From positions 10,251 through 74,250 of the forward strand of contig JAAXJX010000058.1 in the NCBI GenBank assembly GCA_012269595.1: a stretch of DNA of 64,000 nucleotides, in the 5' to 3' direction. The DNA is from Planctomycetia bacterium. Lineage in GTDB: Bacteria > Planctomycetota > UBA8108 > UBA1146. The notes beneath the pieces were generated by a model that was not told the origin of the DNA, made no database searches, and worked only from the letters and a program-made list of their open reading frames with translations. The translations under genes and the position numbers were made by a program. Positions 15,983 through 24,823 of the stretch are shown here, one piece after another. Every line of letters begins with the position of its first letter. Position 1 is the stretch's first letter.

Positions 15983-17878
15983 ATGAGCCTTCTCAATAAC
16001 CTCTGCCAGGATCGCCTGAAATTTCAGGGATCCCATCCCCTTCTGATCCTCCTGTTGGGTGCAGCTCTTCTGCCTCTGATCGGTTGCCACGGAAGTGGCA
16101 GTGCGATCCCCAACATCAACAACGCCGCCGCTTTCCTGGATGACGACGCCGTCGTTCGTGGTCCGGGCATGGTGACCCCCCGCTATGGCCACACTGCCAC
16201 AGTTCTGGGTGACGGCACTGTCCTGATCGCAGGAGGAACGGACGAGCGTCACCTGACTTCGCTCGATACGGCAGAGATCTTTGATCAGGGAGCCGGCGTC
16301 GATTTCGGCGACCCGATTCCCGACACCATCTCCGGTGACTTCATCGATACCGACGTTGACGGCGACATCATGACCTTGAGTCAGGGTGGACGCATCTTCC
16401 ACACCGCAACTCTGCTTCCGGATGGAAACGTGTTGATCTGTGGAGGTACCGGTGACGCCCTCTTTGCCGAGGCTTACGAGATTTCCGAGATCTACGACAT
16501 CGGCAGCCGCGAGTTTGGACCGGACGCTCTCTCGATTGAGCCCGATCTGGCCACTCCCCGCTTCCGTCACTCTGCGACCCTTCTGCCCAACGGCAAGGTG
16601 CTGATTGCCGGAGGTCAGGAGTCGCGCAACGAGACCATTATCGACCCCAACTTTGCACCGGGTCAGCCCGGTTTCCAGGTGACGATCAACGTCTTCCCGT
16701 CACTGAAGTCGATGGAGATCTACGATCCGGCATCTCGCTCCTTCTCCCCCGCTCTGACGGTAGCAGGACAGGATGCCGAGTTCCTGAGCGCACGCGGCCG
16801 TGTTGGCCACTCTTCCGGTGCACTCGGTGGCCTCGACAACGAACTCGGAACCACCGACGACATCATTCTTCACGCTGGCGGATTCCAGACGCTCTCCACC
16901 ATCTTTGCACCGCAGTTCAAACTGCCGTGGCAGAACGACACCGACAACTCACAGAACTTTGAGTACTACGATGTCACCACCGGAGACAATCGTCTGGCAC
17001 CGGGAATCGTGGCAGAAGGAAGGGTCAACACTCCCTCCCTGCTCAATCTGGGAACTGTTTTCTCGTCTACCCTCGAGTTCGATCTCGATGACGATGGAGA
17101 AATCAATCCTCTCGCCGGTGACATCGTTTCTGTCCCTGGCATGACCAACCTGTTGATGATTGCCAACGGTGACAATGACGATCCGGCATGCCCGACTTCG
17201 GCAGGAGCCAACGATCTGGTCGTTGCGACCTTTACCGGTTTTGGTCCTTCTGACGGATTGACCTTCACAGTCTTCACAGGAACTCCAGGCCTGACGAATA
17301 ACATTGAGAACATTCTCGTCGACCCGATGAACTGCGCCCCATGGGGACGCAGTGAGGCGGACTGGGTCATGGTCAACACCCGTCGTACCTACAACGGTCA
17401 GACCATCACTTCCGGTGTTGGCCTCAGTGCCGGTGGTGGATTCGACTTCCCCACTCCGGGAGGTTGTGCCGAAACCATGACCGGAAACTGCAACAACGGT
17501 CTCGTCGGAGTCACCATTTACGATCCGTTCTACAACTTCCAGAACGATCCGCCCTGGGACCCGACCCCCTTCGCCAACCCGATCACCCATCCGACGGGTC
17601 TGTTTGGCACTTTCATCAATGTCGACACTACTTACGCGGATGACACCCTTGACGGTTTCGGAGCAGGCCTCGATCCCATGATCAGCCTCGCCCAGCCCAA
17701 GTGTCTTCACACTCTCAGTGTGATTCCGGGTGAAGACGGTCTGTTGAATACTGTGGACGACCGCGTGGTTTCCATCGGTGGTGGAGTCAGTTACTTCCCG
17801 AACTACGGGGATGAGCCTGCTACCATCAGCTGCGAAGTAATCCTGCTTCCAGGAACCAACGCACCGGTGAACCCCTAG
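15983..17878 (+). CDS. Kelch-repeat lipoprotein
   Basis: A 631-residue predicted lipoprotein. Its signal peptide ends in a lipobox (LIGC, then HGSG), so it would be acylated and anchored in a membrane facing outward. At least three kelch-type blades are visible early on, each with the pattern arginine-x-x-H-x-A-T followed by VLIAGG or VLICGG and an aromatic-Asp (EIYD/EIFD). The middle and C-terminal parts contain acidic segments such as GTTDDIILHAGG and NTVDDRVVSIGGG that look like further blades. AGGAAAG about ten bases upstream favours ATG 15983 over ATG 15974. It is the first gene after the sigma54 promoter. Sitting between two T2SS operons, it may be a secretion substrate or a surface partner, but that is inference. 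Confidence 0.78.
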   Translation: MSLLNNLCQDRLKFQGSHPLLILLLGAALLPLIGCHGSGSAIPNINNAAAFLDDDAVVRGPGMVTPRYGHTATVLGDGTVLIAGGTDERHLTSLDTAEIFDQGAGVDFGDPIPDTISGDFIDTDVDGDIMTLSQGGRIFHTATLLPDGNVLICGGTGDALFAEAYEISEIYDIGSREFGPDALSIEPDLATPRFRHSATLLPNGKVLIAGGQESRNETIIDPNFAPGQPGFQVTINVFPSLKSMEIYDPASRSFSPALTVAGQDAEFLSARGRVGHSSGALGGLDNELGTTDDIILHAGGFQTLSTIFAPQFKLPWQNDTDNSQNFEYYDVTTGDNRLAPGIVAEGRVNTPSLLNLGTVFSSTLEFDLDDDGEINPLAGDIVSVPGMTNLLMIANGDNDDPACPTSAGANDLVVATFTGFGPSDGLTFTVFTGTPGLTNNIENILVDPMNCAPWGRSEADWVMVNTRRTYNGQTITSGVGLSAGGGFDFPTPGGCAETMTGNCNNGLVGVTIYDPFYNFQNDPPWDPTPFANPITHPTGLFGTFINVDTTYADDTLDGFGAGLDPMISLAQPKCLHTLSVIPGEDGLLNTVDDRVVSIGGGVSYFPNYGDEPATISCEVILLPGTNAPVNP

Positions 17879-17896
17879 AAACGGCACCGGCAGTTC

Positions 17897-19039
17897 ATGA
17901 GCGAAAGCAAAGTTGCGAGTCGAAAGGGAACCCCGCTCTCAGAAGAGAGTCCTTCCCTTCCGACTCGCTTCTCTTTTTTACCTCGCCCACACAATGCTGA
18001 GATGGGCAACTCGCTGATCCAATGGATCGCCATTCTGGCACTGCTCTGCCTTGGCTGGTTCGTCTCCACTCTTTGGACCAATGTGGGTACACCTCCTGAC
18101 CCTGTGGTTTCAGAAGAGACTCCCTCGGTCCAGGCCGAGCCCAAGCTCCCTGTCACACCCTCCGGAATCGAGGAGAAGACAACTTCTTCTCTCGACACCC
18201 TTTCCCCTGAACACCGTGAGATTTCAGATTCCATCTTTGATCTGTTCCAAAAGTGTCAATGGAATGAAGCTCTCGATGCCTCCACAGCCCATCGCGTGGC
18301 CCGTGCCCGCGACGACCTCGAAGCGTTGCTGGAAGGCCTGGGCCCGGAGCATGTTCCGATGCTGCTGGGTCTCCTGAAGGAAGAACCCGATTTCATTAAT
18401 CGGCGCTTCCTGCTCAAGGCTTTGGGGAAGATCGGTTCTGAAGAAGCATTGGTGGGATTGATCGACCATTACCACTGGTCCGTGGAAATGGACAAGGAGA
18501 GCGAAGTCAAACACACCATCGACTCCCTTGCCCTTGCCAACACCGAGTTCTCACTGAAAGTTCTCCGCGAGTACTCACTGGCTGAAGATACCGTCCAACA
18601 TCGCTACCGATTCGTTGAAGCTCTGACCCGCCACGAACGGGCAGAAGACGCCGTCGACATCTACTCCCAGTTGTTGCGCGATCCTTCCCACTTCAGGGTT
18701 CGCCAGAGGGCTGCTTACGGACTCAAGACTAACGGCGGCAACAACCACTCCCAAAGCATCGAAACGGCTCTTGCGGAAGAAAAGAATGCCTACGTTCGCC
18801 AATCGTACCTGGGTGCTCTCGGAGGCATTCGCGACGTCAATTCGATACCCGTGGTCGAGAAGATCCTTCTGGAAGACGCCAATGTTTCGACCCGAATCTC
18901 TGCAGTACGGGCGTTGCTCAATATCGATGGCTCTGCTGCCATTCAGGCATTGATGCAGGCACGCGACAGGGTCGATTCCTCCCAACGGGTACAGCAAGAA
19001 ATCATCACTGCTTTGCAAAAACTGGGTTACGAAGGCTAA
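17897..19039 (+). CDS. Membrane-anchored HEAT-repeat protein
   Basis: A 380-residue protein with one N-terminal membrane helix (about residues 40-58, SLIQWIAILALLCLGWFVS) after a polar, Ser/Pro-rich N-terminus. A proline/glutamate-rich linker follows, then about 260 residues of helical repeats. The repeats contain paired helices such as FLLKALGKIGSEEALVGLID and VEKILLEDANVSTRISAVRALLNI, resembling HEAT or PBS-lyase-like repeats that act as protein scaffolds. No strong ribosome site precedes ATG 17897, which is 18 bases after the kelch gene; ATG 18002, just before the membrane helix, is an alternative start. Function is unknown. Confidence 0.7.
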   Translation: MSESKVASRKGTPLSEESPSLPTRFSFLPRPHNAEMGNSLIQWIAILALLCLGWFVSTLWTNVGTPPDPVVSEETPSVQAEPKLPVTPSGIEEKTTSSLDTLSPEHREISDSIFDLFQKCQWNEALDASTAHRVARARDDLEALLEGLGPEHVPMLLGLLKEEPDFINRRFLLKALGKIGSEEALVGLIDHYHWSVEMDKESEVKHTIDSLALANTEFSLKVLREYSLAEDTVQHRYRFVEALTRHERAEDAVDIYSQLLRDPSHFRVRQRAAYGLKTNGGNNHSQSIETALAEEKNAYVRQSYLGALGGIRDVNSIPVVEKILLEDANVSTRISAVRALLNIDGSAAIQALMQARDRVDSSQRVQQEIITALQKLGYEG

Positions 19040-19116
19040 TCCACCCTTGAAGAATCGGCTATTCAGAGGCAACATTCTGTGAAGCCATCCCCGCCCGTTT
19101 CAGGAGAGAAACCCCG

Positions 19117-21294
19117 GTGAGACCTCGTACTTCCACTTCCGGTTTCATATTGGACTCCCGAGATCCCTCGTCATTTGTGTCGCTTCTGGACAAACTCGTC
19201 ATGACGATCATGGTCATCAGCCTGATCTGCCCACTCGGCTGCCGTCCTTCAGACGCATGGCAGATCATCGATTCCCGGCTCGAAGTCAGTGAAAACCCTG
19301 ATTCAGAAAATCAGGGGATACTGACCATCACCTTTGACCGCCCCATGAGACTCCTGGAACCTTCCTCCACGGGCATCACCTTCACCCATCCGGGATTGGA
19401 CTCCGCGACCTACCGCGTGGAGTCAGGAGATCGTCCCCACGAATGGAGGGTGATCCTTCTCTCCGGATTTGACTCTTTTCTTCCACGTGGTGAAAAGCCG
19501 GATGGCAGCAGGACACAACTTGAAGTGGATCTCGATCAACTGCCTATGGCTCCCGATTTGAAAGATCAGCGAAAACGGAAGAGTGGGCTGACCGCCATCA
19601 CCCCCAGCCCCGTCAAACCCGCACTTCTGGTCGGTGCCCGGTGGATTGATTCCGACGGAAGTTCGACGGTCAATCAGGAGGATTTACTGGTTCTTGAATG
19701 GGACCGTCAGGTCGAGACAGGGATTGATCGTTATCCACCAGGTGAAGCTTTCAATGGCCCCAATGATCTCCTCCGACTGCCCGTCACCGGAGACCGCCTC
19801 GGTTCTCCCGAGATGCCCTCGCGCTGGATTGCCTCCGGGCCTTCACTCGAATCCTCACTGATCCTCGGGTCATCTCCCGTATTGACCATCGATGGCGTGG
19901 TCGATCCCTCCCGTTACAAATACGAAGGCTCGAGTTCTGGGATCATCCTCGATGCCACTACCATTCTTCCCTCGGAAAAACTGAAGAGTTCCCGCGGAGC
20001 CGGTGTTGCCTCGCCCTGGGTCATCGACATCGAAGGAGAATGTGACCCCTGGAACCCAGCCCCACTTCCACCCGGCCTGCCTGCATTGGAAGGGGCCAGC
20101 CTGACCCCGCTTTCCGGCGGCAAGTTCCTTCTCGCTGGGGGCAGAACACTGGGTCCTGCACGAAGTTCGCGGATCATGGCAGAAGCGTGGATCATCGATT
20201 CCAGAGGTCAGCACAGCGGGCCGATTGCCATGAATCATCCCCGCAAGGGACATACGGCCTCAGTGCTTCCGGGCCCCGATACCCTTTCCGGAACAGAGGA
20301 CGACATCATTGTCCTGATCGGCGGTTGGGATGGCACAAGAGTGAGAAATGATGCGGAAGCTCTGGTGACAGGTTCCACTCCACCACGATTCATCCCGTTA
20401 CAGATCAATGGAAATCTGACACCGCGCTTTGAACACAATGCACACGTAATCGGTTCAGCGGATGAAATTGTTCTGGTCGGGGGACGACTGGAGGGAGAAC
20501 TCAACGGAGTCATCGAGGTCGTCGCTCTGGACTCTCGCTCCATGGCTGAATCGGATTCTATTCCGGCCCAGGCATTTCAAGTGGGCGAACTGGCCTATCC
20601 CCGACATCAACACTCTTCGATTCTGTTTGAGGATTCGGAAGATCCCCTGCTCTTTGTCTATGGGGGCTATGGGGGATCTCTCGGAGCCCCTTATGTCAAA
20701 TTCACGGCAGAGTATTGCAGGGTGCTCTCTTCTCCAGAAGGCTTCCGACTGCGTCGAAGCACTCGCAGCCTCCGTCGCCTGAAACTGAATCCGGATTCCA
20801 CTTTGCCGGGACCGCGAAGAGGCTTGAAGATGATTTCAGGGCTGGACTCAGGGCTGGCAGACAACATGGCCCTTCTGGTCGCCGGAACCCGCAAGGAACC
20901 GACCCCCGATCCCTTTTCTCCCCATCAAACCGCCAGCTGTCGTACCGCATTTCTCTTGAATCTGAAGGACAACGGTCGCGGCTATCTGTTTCTGGAATGG
21001 ATTCCGGCAGGAAGACTGGTTCAGGAAACACTGCAACCCGGAATCGCACGGTTGCCCGGTGGCCGGATTCTGGTGGTCGGTGGACGGGATCATGGCGGAT
21101 TGCCCTCATCGGAGGCCAGTATTTTTGATCCGGTCACCGGTGAGTTGGAAAAGGTGTGCAGATCCCTTGGTCATGCCCCTTGGCAATCGACACTGGTGCA
21201 GCAAGCGAGTTCCACCTGGGGTGGAGCCTTTATCCTTGGGATCGATACCCAAAGTATGCAATCCAGAGGAATTCTCTTCGAAGCCTCCCGGTAA
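19117..21294 (+). CDS. Second kelch-repeat lipoprotein
   Basis: A 725-residue predicted lipoprotein with lipobox CPLGC after the hydrophobic core MTIMVISLI. A GTG start at 19117 has AGGAG at 19102-19106 with good spacing, giving a long N-region of about 27 residues; ATG 19201 right at the hydrophobic core is the alternative. An Ig-like beta domain (about 45-150, TITFDRPMRLLEP) precedes at least five kelch-type blades, each with a His-containing strand and VLIGG, IVLVGG, LFVYGG or ILVVGG. It is a distant relative of the first kelch gene, with a similar acidic GTEDDIIVLIGG segment. It shares the operon with the HEAT-repeat gene and converges on gspM. Confidence 0.76.
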   Translation: MRPRTSTSGFILDSRDPSSFVSLLDKLVMTIMVISLICPLGCRPSDAWQIIDSRLEVSENPDSENQGILTITFDRPMRLLEPSSTGITFTHPGLDSATYRVESGDRPHEWRVILLSGFDSFLPRGEKPDGSRTQLEVDLDQLPMAPDLKDQRKRKSGLTAITPSPVKPALLVGARWIDSDGSSTVNQEDLLVLEWDRQVETGIDRYPPGEAFNGPNDLLRLPVTGDRLGSPEMPSRWIASGPSLESSLILGSSPVLTIDGVVDPSRYKYEGSSSGIILDATTILPSEKLKSSRGAGVASPWVIDIEGECDPWNPAPLPPGLPALEGASLTPLSGGKFLLAGGRTLGPARSSRIMAEAWIIDSRGQHSGPIAMNHPRKGHTASVLPGPDTLSGTEDDIIVLIGGWDGTRVRNDAEALVTGSTPPRFIPLQINGNLTPRFEHNAHVIGSADEIVLVGGRLEGELNGVIEVVALDSRSMAESDSIPAQAFQVGELAYPRHQHSSILFEDSEDPLLFVYGGYGGSLGAPYVKFTAEYCRVLSSPEGFRLRRSTRSLRRLKLNPDSTLPGPRRGLKMISGLDSGLADNMALLVAGTRKEPTPDPFSPHQTASCRTAFLLNLKDNGRGYLFLEWIPAGRLVQETLQPGIARLPGGRILVVGGRDHGGLPSSEASIFDPVTGELEKVCRSLGHAPWQSTLVQQASSTWGGAFILGIDTQSMQSRGILFEASR

Positions 21295-21319
21295 AAAGAA
21301 GACTCGTCTGTGAATCAGA

Positions 21320-21880
21320 TCAGGGCGCGCTTTGTGAGCCTTCACCGCCGGCGTAGCTGACAATCGTCATCTGCAGATCCCAGACGTCCTGATACTCACT
21401 TCTCGGAGACTTGTTCATCATCTTCACTTTTTCAAAGCCCAGGTGCGGAGCCCGCGCCTGAATATTGGCGATGAAGGTGACGTGATCCCGAATCGGACGC
21501 TCTTCAAAGGTTGCGTTGTAGATGTGCTTCTTGATTCCATCACGCTGTCCCTTGACGTCCTTGTTGGCAGTCTTGATTTCAGGGCGTGCGGTGGAATTGC
21601 GCATCGAATCGATGATTCCAATCACAACGTCACTGATCTTGCTGGCGTTCTTCTTGCTCTCCTCGCGACGGCGATGCTCAAGCACCACTTCTTTGCTCTC
21701 GGCACTTGCCAAGAGCTCACGCATATTCTGGAGATTGACCTGCTCACGGCGGATCCCACTCTCGTAATTGGCAGCCTGGCTCTTGATCCAGAAGCCCCAA
21801 ACCCCGAAGACGGCCGAGCACAGGTAAAGAGTCAGAAGCAAAATCTGAGTCAAGTCGTTGGTGTTGCCTTTGGCACTCAT
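21320..21880 (-). CDS. gspM: GspM/PilO-like assembly-platform protein
   Basis: A 186-residue inner-membrane protein with a single N-terminal helix (ILLLTLYLCSAVFGVWGFW, about residues 13-31). A coiled-coil stretch follows (about 45-85, rich in Glu/Lys/Arg), then a small C-terminal domain. This is the GspM/PilO architecture. It starts two bases after the gspL stop, so the two are co-translated, matching the usual L-M order. Sequence identity to known GspM is not apparent by eye, and the call rests on topology and position. Confidence 0.68.
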   Translation of the reverse strand: MSAKGNTNDLTQILLLTLYLCSAVFGVWGFWIKSQAANYESGIRREQVNLQNMRELLASAESKEVVLEHRRREESKKNASKISDVVIGIIDSMRNSTARPEIKTANKDVKGQRDGIKKHIYNATFEERPIRDHVTFIANIQARAPHLGFEKVKMMNKSPRSEYQDVWDLQMTIVSYAGGEGSQSAP

Positions 21881-21882
21881 GG

Positions 21883-23622
21883 CTATCGCTCCCTTGCACC
21901 GCTGGCACTTGGCAGCAGGAAAAGGTTCAGGGTCAGTTTCTTGTTTTCCTTGTCTTCCTTGACGTCATCTTCGACGCGGAAGAACTTGCTCGAGGATTCC
22001 AGAGCACCGGCAATACTGTTGGCAGTAACAGCGTCGGGAACTCTCAGAGTTGCAGTGGACTTCTGATCCTTGCGCTTGAGTCCAATGAGATCGAATGACA
22101 GCCATTCCGGGTATACCTCGGGACGGGTACTCGCCACTCCTTTGGTCACATCTTCAATCATTTCGACGATCGGCAGGTATTCATCCAGCCTTGTTCTCTT
22201 GTTCGCTGAACTTCCGCCCTTGAGCTCGTTAATCTTGCGTTCGGCAGCGGCCACGATCGACGTGTTTGCCCCACGCAACTTCGGATCTTCCCCAAAGCGG
22301 GCGCGGTAAATCTCGGTCTGATTGTTTCGTATCGCCTGGTATTCACTCATCCGCAGTTGCTGTTCTCTATGGCTGCTCACCAGGTGGGCAATCGATGAGA
22401 GACAAAGAATCAGTCCCAGCAAAATCAATCCTGGAACCAACTTTGCAAAGCGGCGCTCGTAGCGGAACTCTTCCTTGCGAAGATCAAAGGCTGTCAGCCC
22501 CTGACCCGCAATACCGAGAGCAAGGCCTACAGCGATGGCTCCCGAATCGTTACAGCGATCTACTTTGTCGAGCCCCATGGAACTTTCGACCTTGTCGCAA
22601 ATCCTCAATTGTTGCGCAGGAACATCGAAAGCTTCAGACAAGTGATTCACCAGATCGAGATCCTTGGCCACTTTTCCTGAGACGATGATCCGGTCGATGG
22701 GATTGCGCAGAAGATAGCCGGCAAAGGTTCTCTGAATCTCCGTGATGAGACGTGCCACCATGTCGTCACTGCTCACCGGTACCTGAGAGACATCACGGAC
22801 TCCGGGGACCTGCAACTGGTCAAACTCTTCATCGGAGACGACGGCAATCGCCATCTCTTCAAAGGACGTTTCGACCATTTCCGGGGTTTCACCCTCATCG
22901 AAAAGCTGTCCGAACTCCTCCTCTGCACTTCCCGGCTCGGGAGCCTGAGCGACTTCTTCGTCAGTCTCTTCGGGAGCAGGCAAACTGGGAGAGGTGTCTA
23001 CTCTCATATGGTTGGCAGTGGAACGCAGGCGAATGATTCGGCCCTCTTCGAGAAGGGCGAAGTCCGTATGCCCGGCCTCCATGGCAACGATCAGGGATCT
23101 TCCGGCGCGCATTTCCTCATGGGCGACATGGAAAGCACTGGCCAATGCCGTGCCGTCGATCTCAACACGTGCGGGATCCACACCGGTATCCTTGAAAATC
23201 TCAAGATGCTGACCGAGAGCCCCCTTGTCGATGGCGCCGATGATCAGTTGTGCTGAATCGTCAGTTTCTGAACATTTGAGGTAATCGATGATCAGATCGT
23301 CGATGGAGACACCGGGGATATGCCCTTCGCTCTCGTAGCGAATGGTTTTTTGAATCACTTCGTCTTTGGTGAAGGGAACAGAGATGTCCCTGAGAGTCAT
23401 CAGGCGAGTGGGAATCGACGAAGCGACCTCCACCCCCTTGCGATCACCTTCTGTCAGATTCTCCTGGAGAATCGATCGCAGGGATTCGACACGTTCGGCG
23501 GCCGTATCTCCCAGAATGGTTTCTTCGATGAAATCGACCAACACTGTCTGCTTGGATGTGACATCCAGAACAGCAATGCGGACCAGGCCGCCGTCGATTT
23601 CAATACCTGCGTGCAATGCCAC
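21883..23622 (-). CDS. gspL: GspL-like protein: PilM-type actin-fold domain fused to a PilN-type membrane domain
   Basis: A 579-residue protein. The N-terminal 360 residues look like the actin-like (ASKHA) domain of PilM/GspL, with HAGIEIDGGLVRIAVLD, VPFTKDEVIQKTIRYESEGHIP, VEIDGTALASAF and IIVSGKVAKDLDLVNHL. An acidic insertion (about 205-260) interrupts the fold. One membrane helix (LVPGLILLGLILCLSSIAHLV, about 405-425) leads to a coiled coil and a small ferredoxin-like end. GspL recruits the GspE ATPase to the membrane. GTG at 23620-23622 has AGGAG seven bases upstream. It lies between gspC and gspM in the minus-strand half of the T2SS. Confidence 0.85.
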   Translation of the reverse strand: MALHAGIEIDGGLVRIAVLDVTSKQTVLVDFIEETILGDTAAERVESLRSILQENLTEGDRKGVEVASSIPTRLMTLRDISVPFTKDEVIQKTIRYESEGHIPGVSIDDLIIDYLKCSETDDSAQLIIGAIDKGALGQHLEIFKDTGVDPARVEIDGTALASAFHVAHEEMRAGRSLIVAMEAGHTDFALLEEGRIIRLRSTANHMRVDTSPSLPAPEETDEEVAQAPEPGSAEEEFGQLFDEGETPEMVETSFEEMAIAVVSDEEFDQLQVPGVRDVSQVPVSSDDMVARLITEIQRTFAGYLLRNPIDRIIVSGKVAKDLDLVNHLSEAFDVPAQQLRICDKVESSMGLDKVDRCNDSGAIAVGLALGIAGQGLTAFDLRKEEFRYERRFAKLVPGLILLGLILCLSSIAHLVSSHREQQLRMSEYQAIRNNQTEIYRARFGEDPKLRGANTSIVAAAERKINELKGGSSANKRTRLDEYLPIVEMIEDVTKGVASTRPEVYPEWLSFDLIGLKRKDQKSTATLRVPDAVTANSIAGALESSSKFFRVEDDVKEDKENKKLTLNLFLLPSASGARER

Positions 23623-23658
23623 GACAGGACTCCTCTCGCTGGAGTGACTCCGGGTTGA

Positions 23659-24801
23659 CTATTGTTGCTTCCTGTTCAGACCCTCAAGTTGTCGAATCGC
23701 CCCCGCAGGGTCCTTTTCGAGATCGATGCCCAATGTGGCCTCGAGTTGCTTGCGGCTCTGTTTCTGTTCCTTGGTCTCGGTGGAAAGACCGTTTCCACGG
23801 GTGGAAGGGCGAACCTGCTGCCCTCGACCACGCTGGTTCTGGGGGGTTCCCAGACCCGAACGATTCGCCGGTTGTGGGCGTGCCTGTGGGTTCGGTCTGC
23901 CGGAGGGGTTTTGCCCCGCCGTGGTTCCGGGCTTGGCGCTGCCGCCACTTTTCCCAGCGGAAACGTCCTGACCTTTGCCATTCTTGATGGCGCCCCTTGA
24001 ATCGGTCGGAATCCCGGTCGGTTGCTGGGCTCCACGACCAGGGATTTGATTACCGCCAAGGCCGAGTGCTTCCAACTCTTCGGGGCTGAAACCGCGAAGA
24101 ACGAGACCACCGTCCACTTCATCGATAACCGGATCGAGGACGTCCTCAGTTTGAAGGGTGTAGCTTCTGCCGTTGTGTCGGTAGGTCACCTGCTTGGGAG
24201 TGTGGGTAATGTCGACCACCTCATAGGTGTTCTCATCCACTCTGAACTGCTTGCCCTGTTCGATGTAACGCGTACGCGACTGACTTTGGGCTGGCAGCCT
24301 GCTCGGCGTCCGTGATCGACTGGAGGTGCGACCTCTACTGGAAGTCGCGCGGCTGCTCGTTCTGCTCGTGGTTCCACGCAGGCGTGAACTGGTTGCAGTT
24401 CTGCGGCCGGTGACGTTGGTCCCCACCGGATTGGCAGATTTTTCCTGAAGCGTGGCGAACTTGCGTCCTTCCTCGGAAAGGATGACACCTGTGATGCTCC
24501 AATCGCGAAGGGGGCCTCCATCGAGAACCGGAAGCTCCGGTTCTGTCTGGGCCTGAACCGGCGCCACGGGCGGAGCAGGTTTCTTTCTGTAGAGATCACG
24601 AATCACGCTGGTGTAGCGGTTGGAAACAGGCCTAGGAGCATCTGCCGGCATTGCGTAATCTTCGGGATCGGCGAGTCGAATCGTTTTTTGATCCTCCTCG
24701 ACCATGCCGAACATGTTCAAGAGAGCGTAGGTAAGCAAAGCCAGTCCGGTGAGATTGAACAGAGTCAAACCACCTCGAATCAAGCCGATATTGAATTTCA
24801 T
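23659..24801 (-). CDS. gspC: GspC-like inner-membrane protein with Arg/Ser-rich linker
   Basis: A 380-residue protein with one N-terminal membrane helix (about residues 7-30, GGLTLFNLTGLALLTYALLNMFG). A periplasmic segment (about 80-125, LRDWSITGVILSEEGRKFATLQE) resembles the homology region by which GspC contacts the secretin. A conspicuous Arg/Ser/Thr-rich stretch (about 130-175) follows. Next comes a compact domain with YEVVDITHTPKQVTYRHNGR that could be the second half of an HR- or PDZ-like unit. The last 110 residues are Gly/Pro/Gln/Asn-rich and probably disordered. ATG 24801 is chosen; GTG 24822, just after the gspK stop, is an alternative. The GspC call rests on topology and context. 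Confidence 0.62.
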   Translation of the reverse strand: MKFNIGLIRGGLTLFNLTGLALLTYALLNMFGMVEEDQKTIRLADPEDYAMPADAPRPVSNRYTSVIRDLYRKKPAPPVAPVQAQTEPELPVLDGGPLRDWSITGVILSEEGRKFATLQEKSANPVGTNVTGRRTATSSRLRGTTSRTSSRATSSRGRTSSRSRTPSRLPAQSQSRTRYIEQGKQFRVDENTYEVVDITHTPKQVTYRHNGRSYTLQTEDVLDPVIDEVDGGLVLRGFSPEELEALGLGGNQIPGRGAQQPTGIPTDSRGAIKNGKGQDVSAGKSGGSAKPGTTAGQNPSGRPNPQARPQPANRSGLGTPQNQRGRGQQVRPSTRGNGLSTETKEQKQSRKQLEATLGIDLEKDPAGAIRQLEGLNRKQQ

Positions 24802-24823
24802 CGTAGTTCCATCCCTTGCCACT

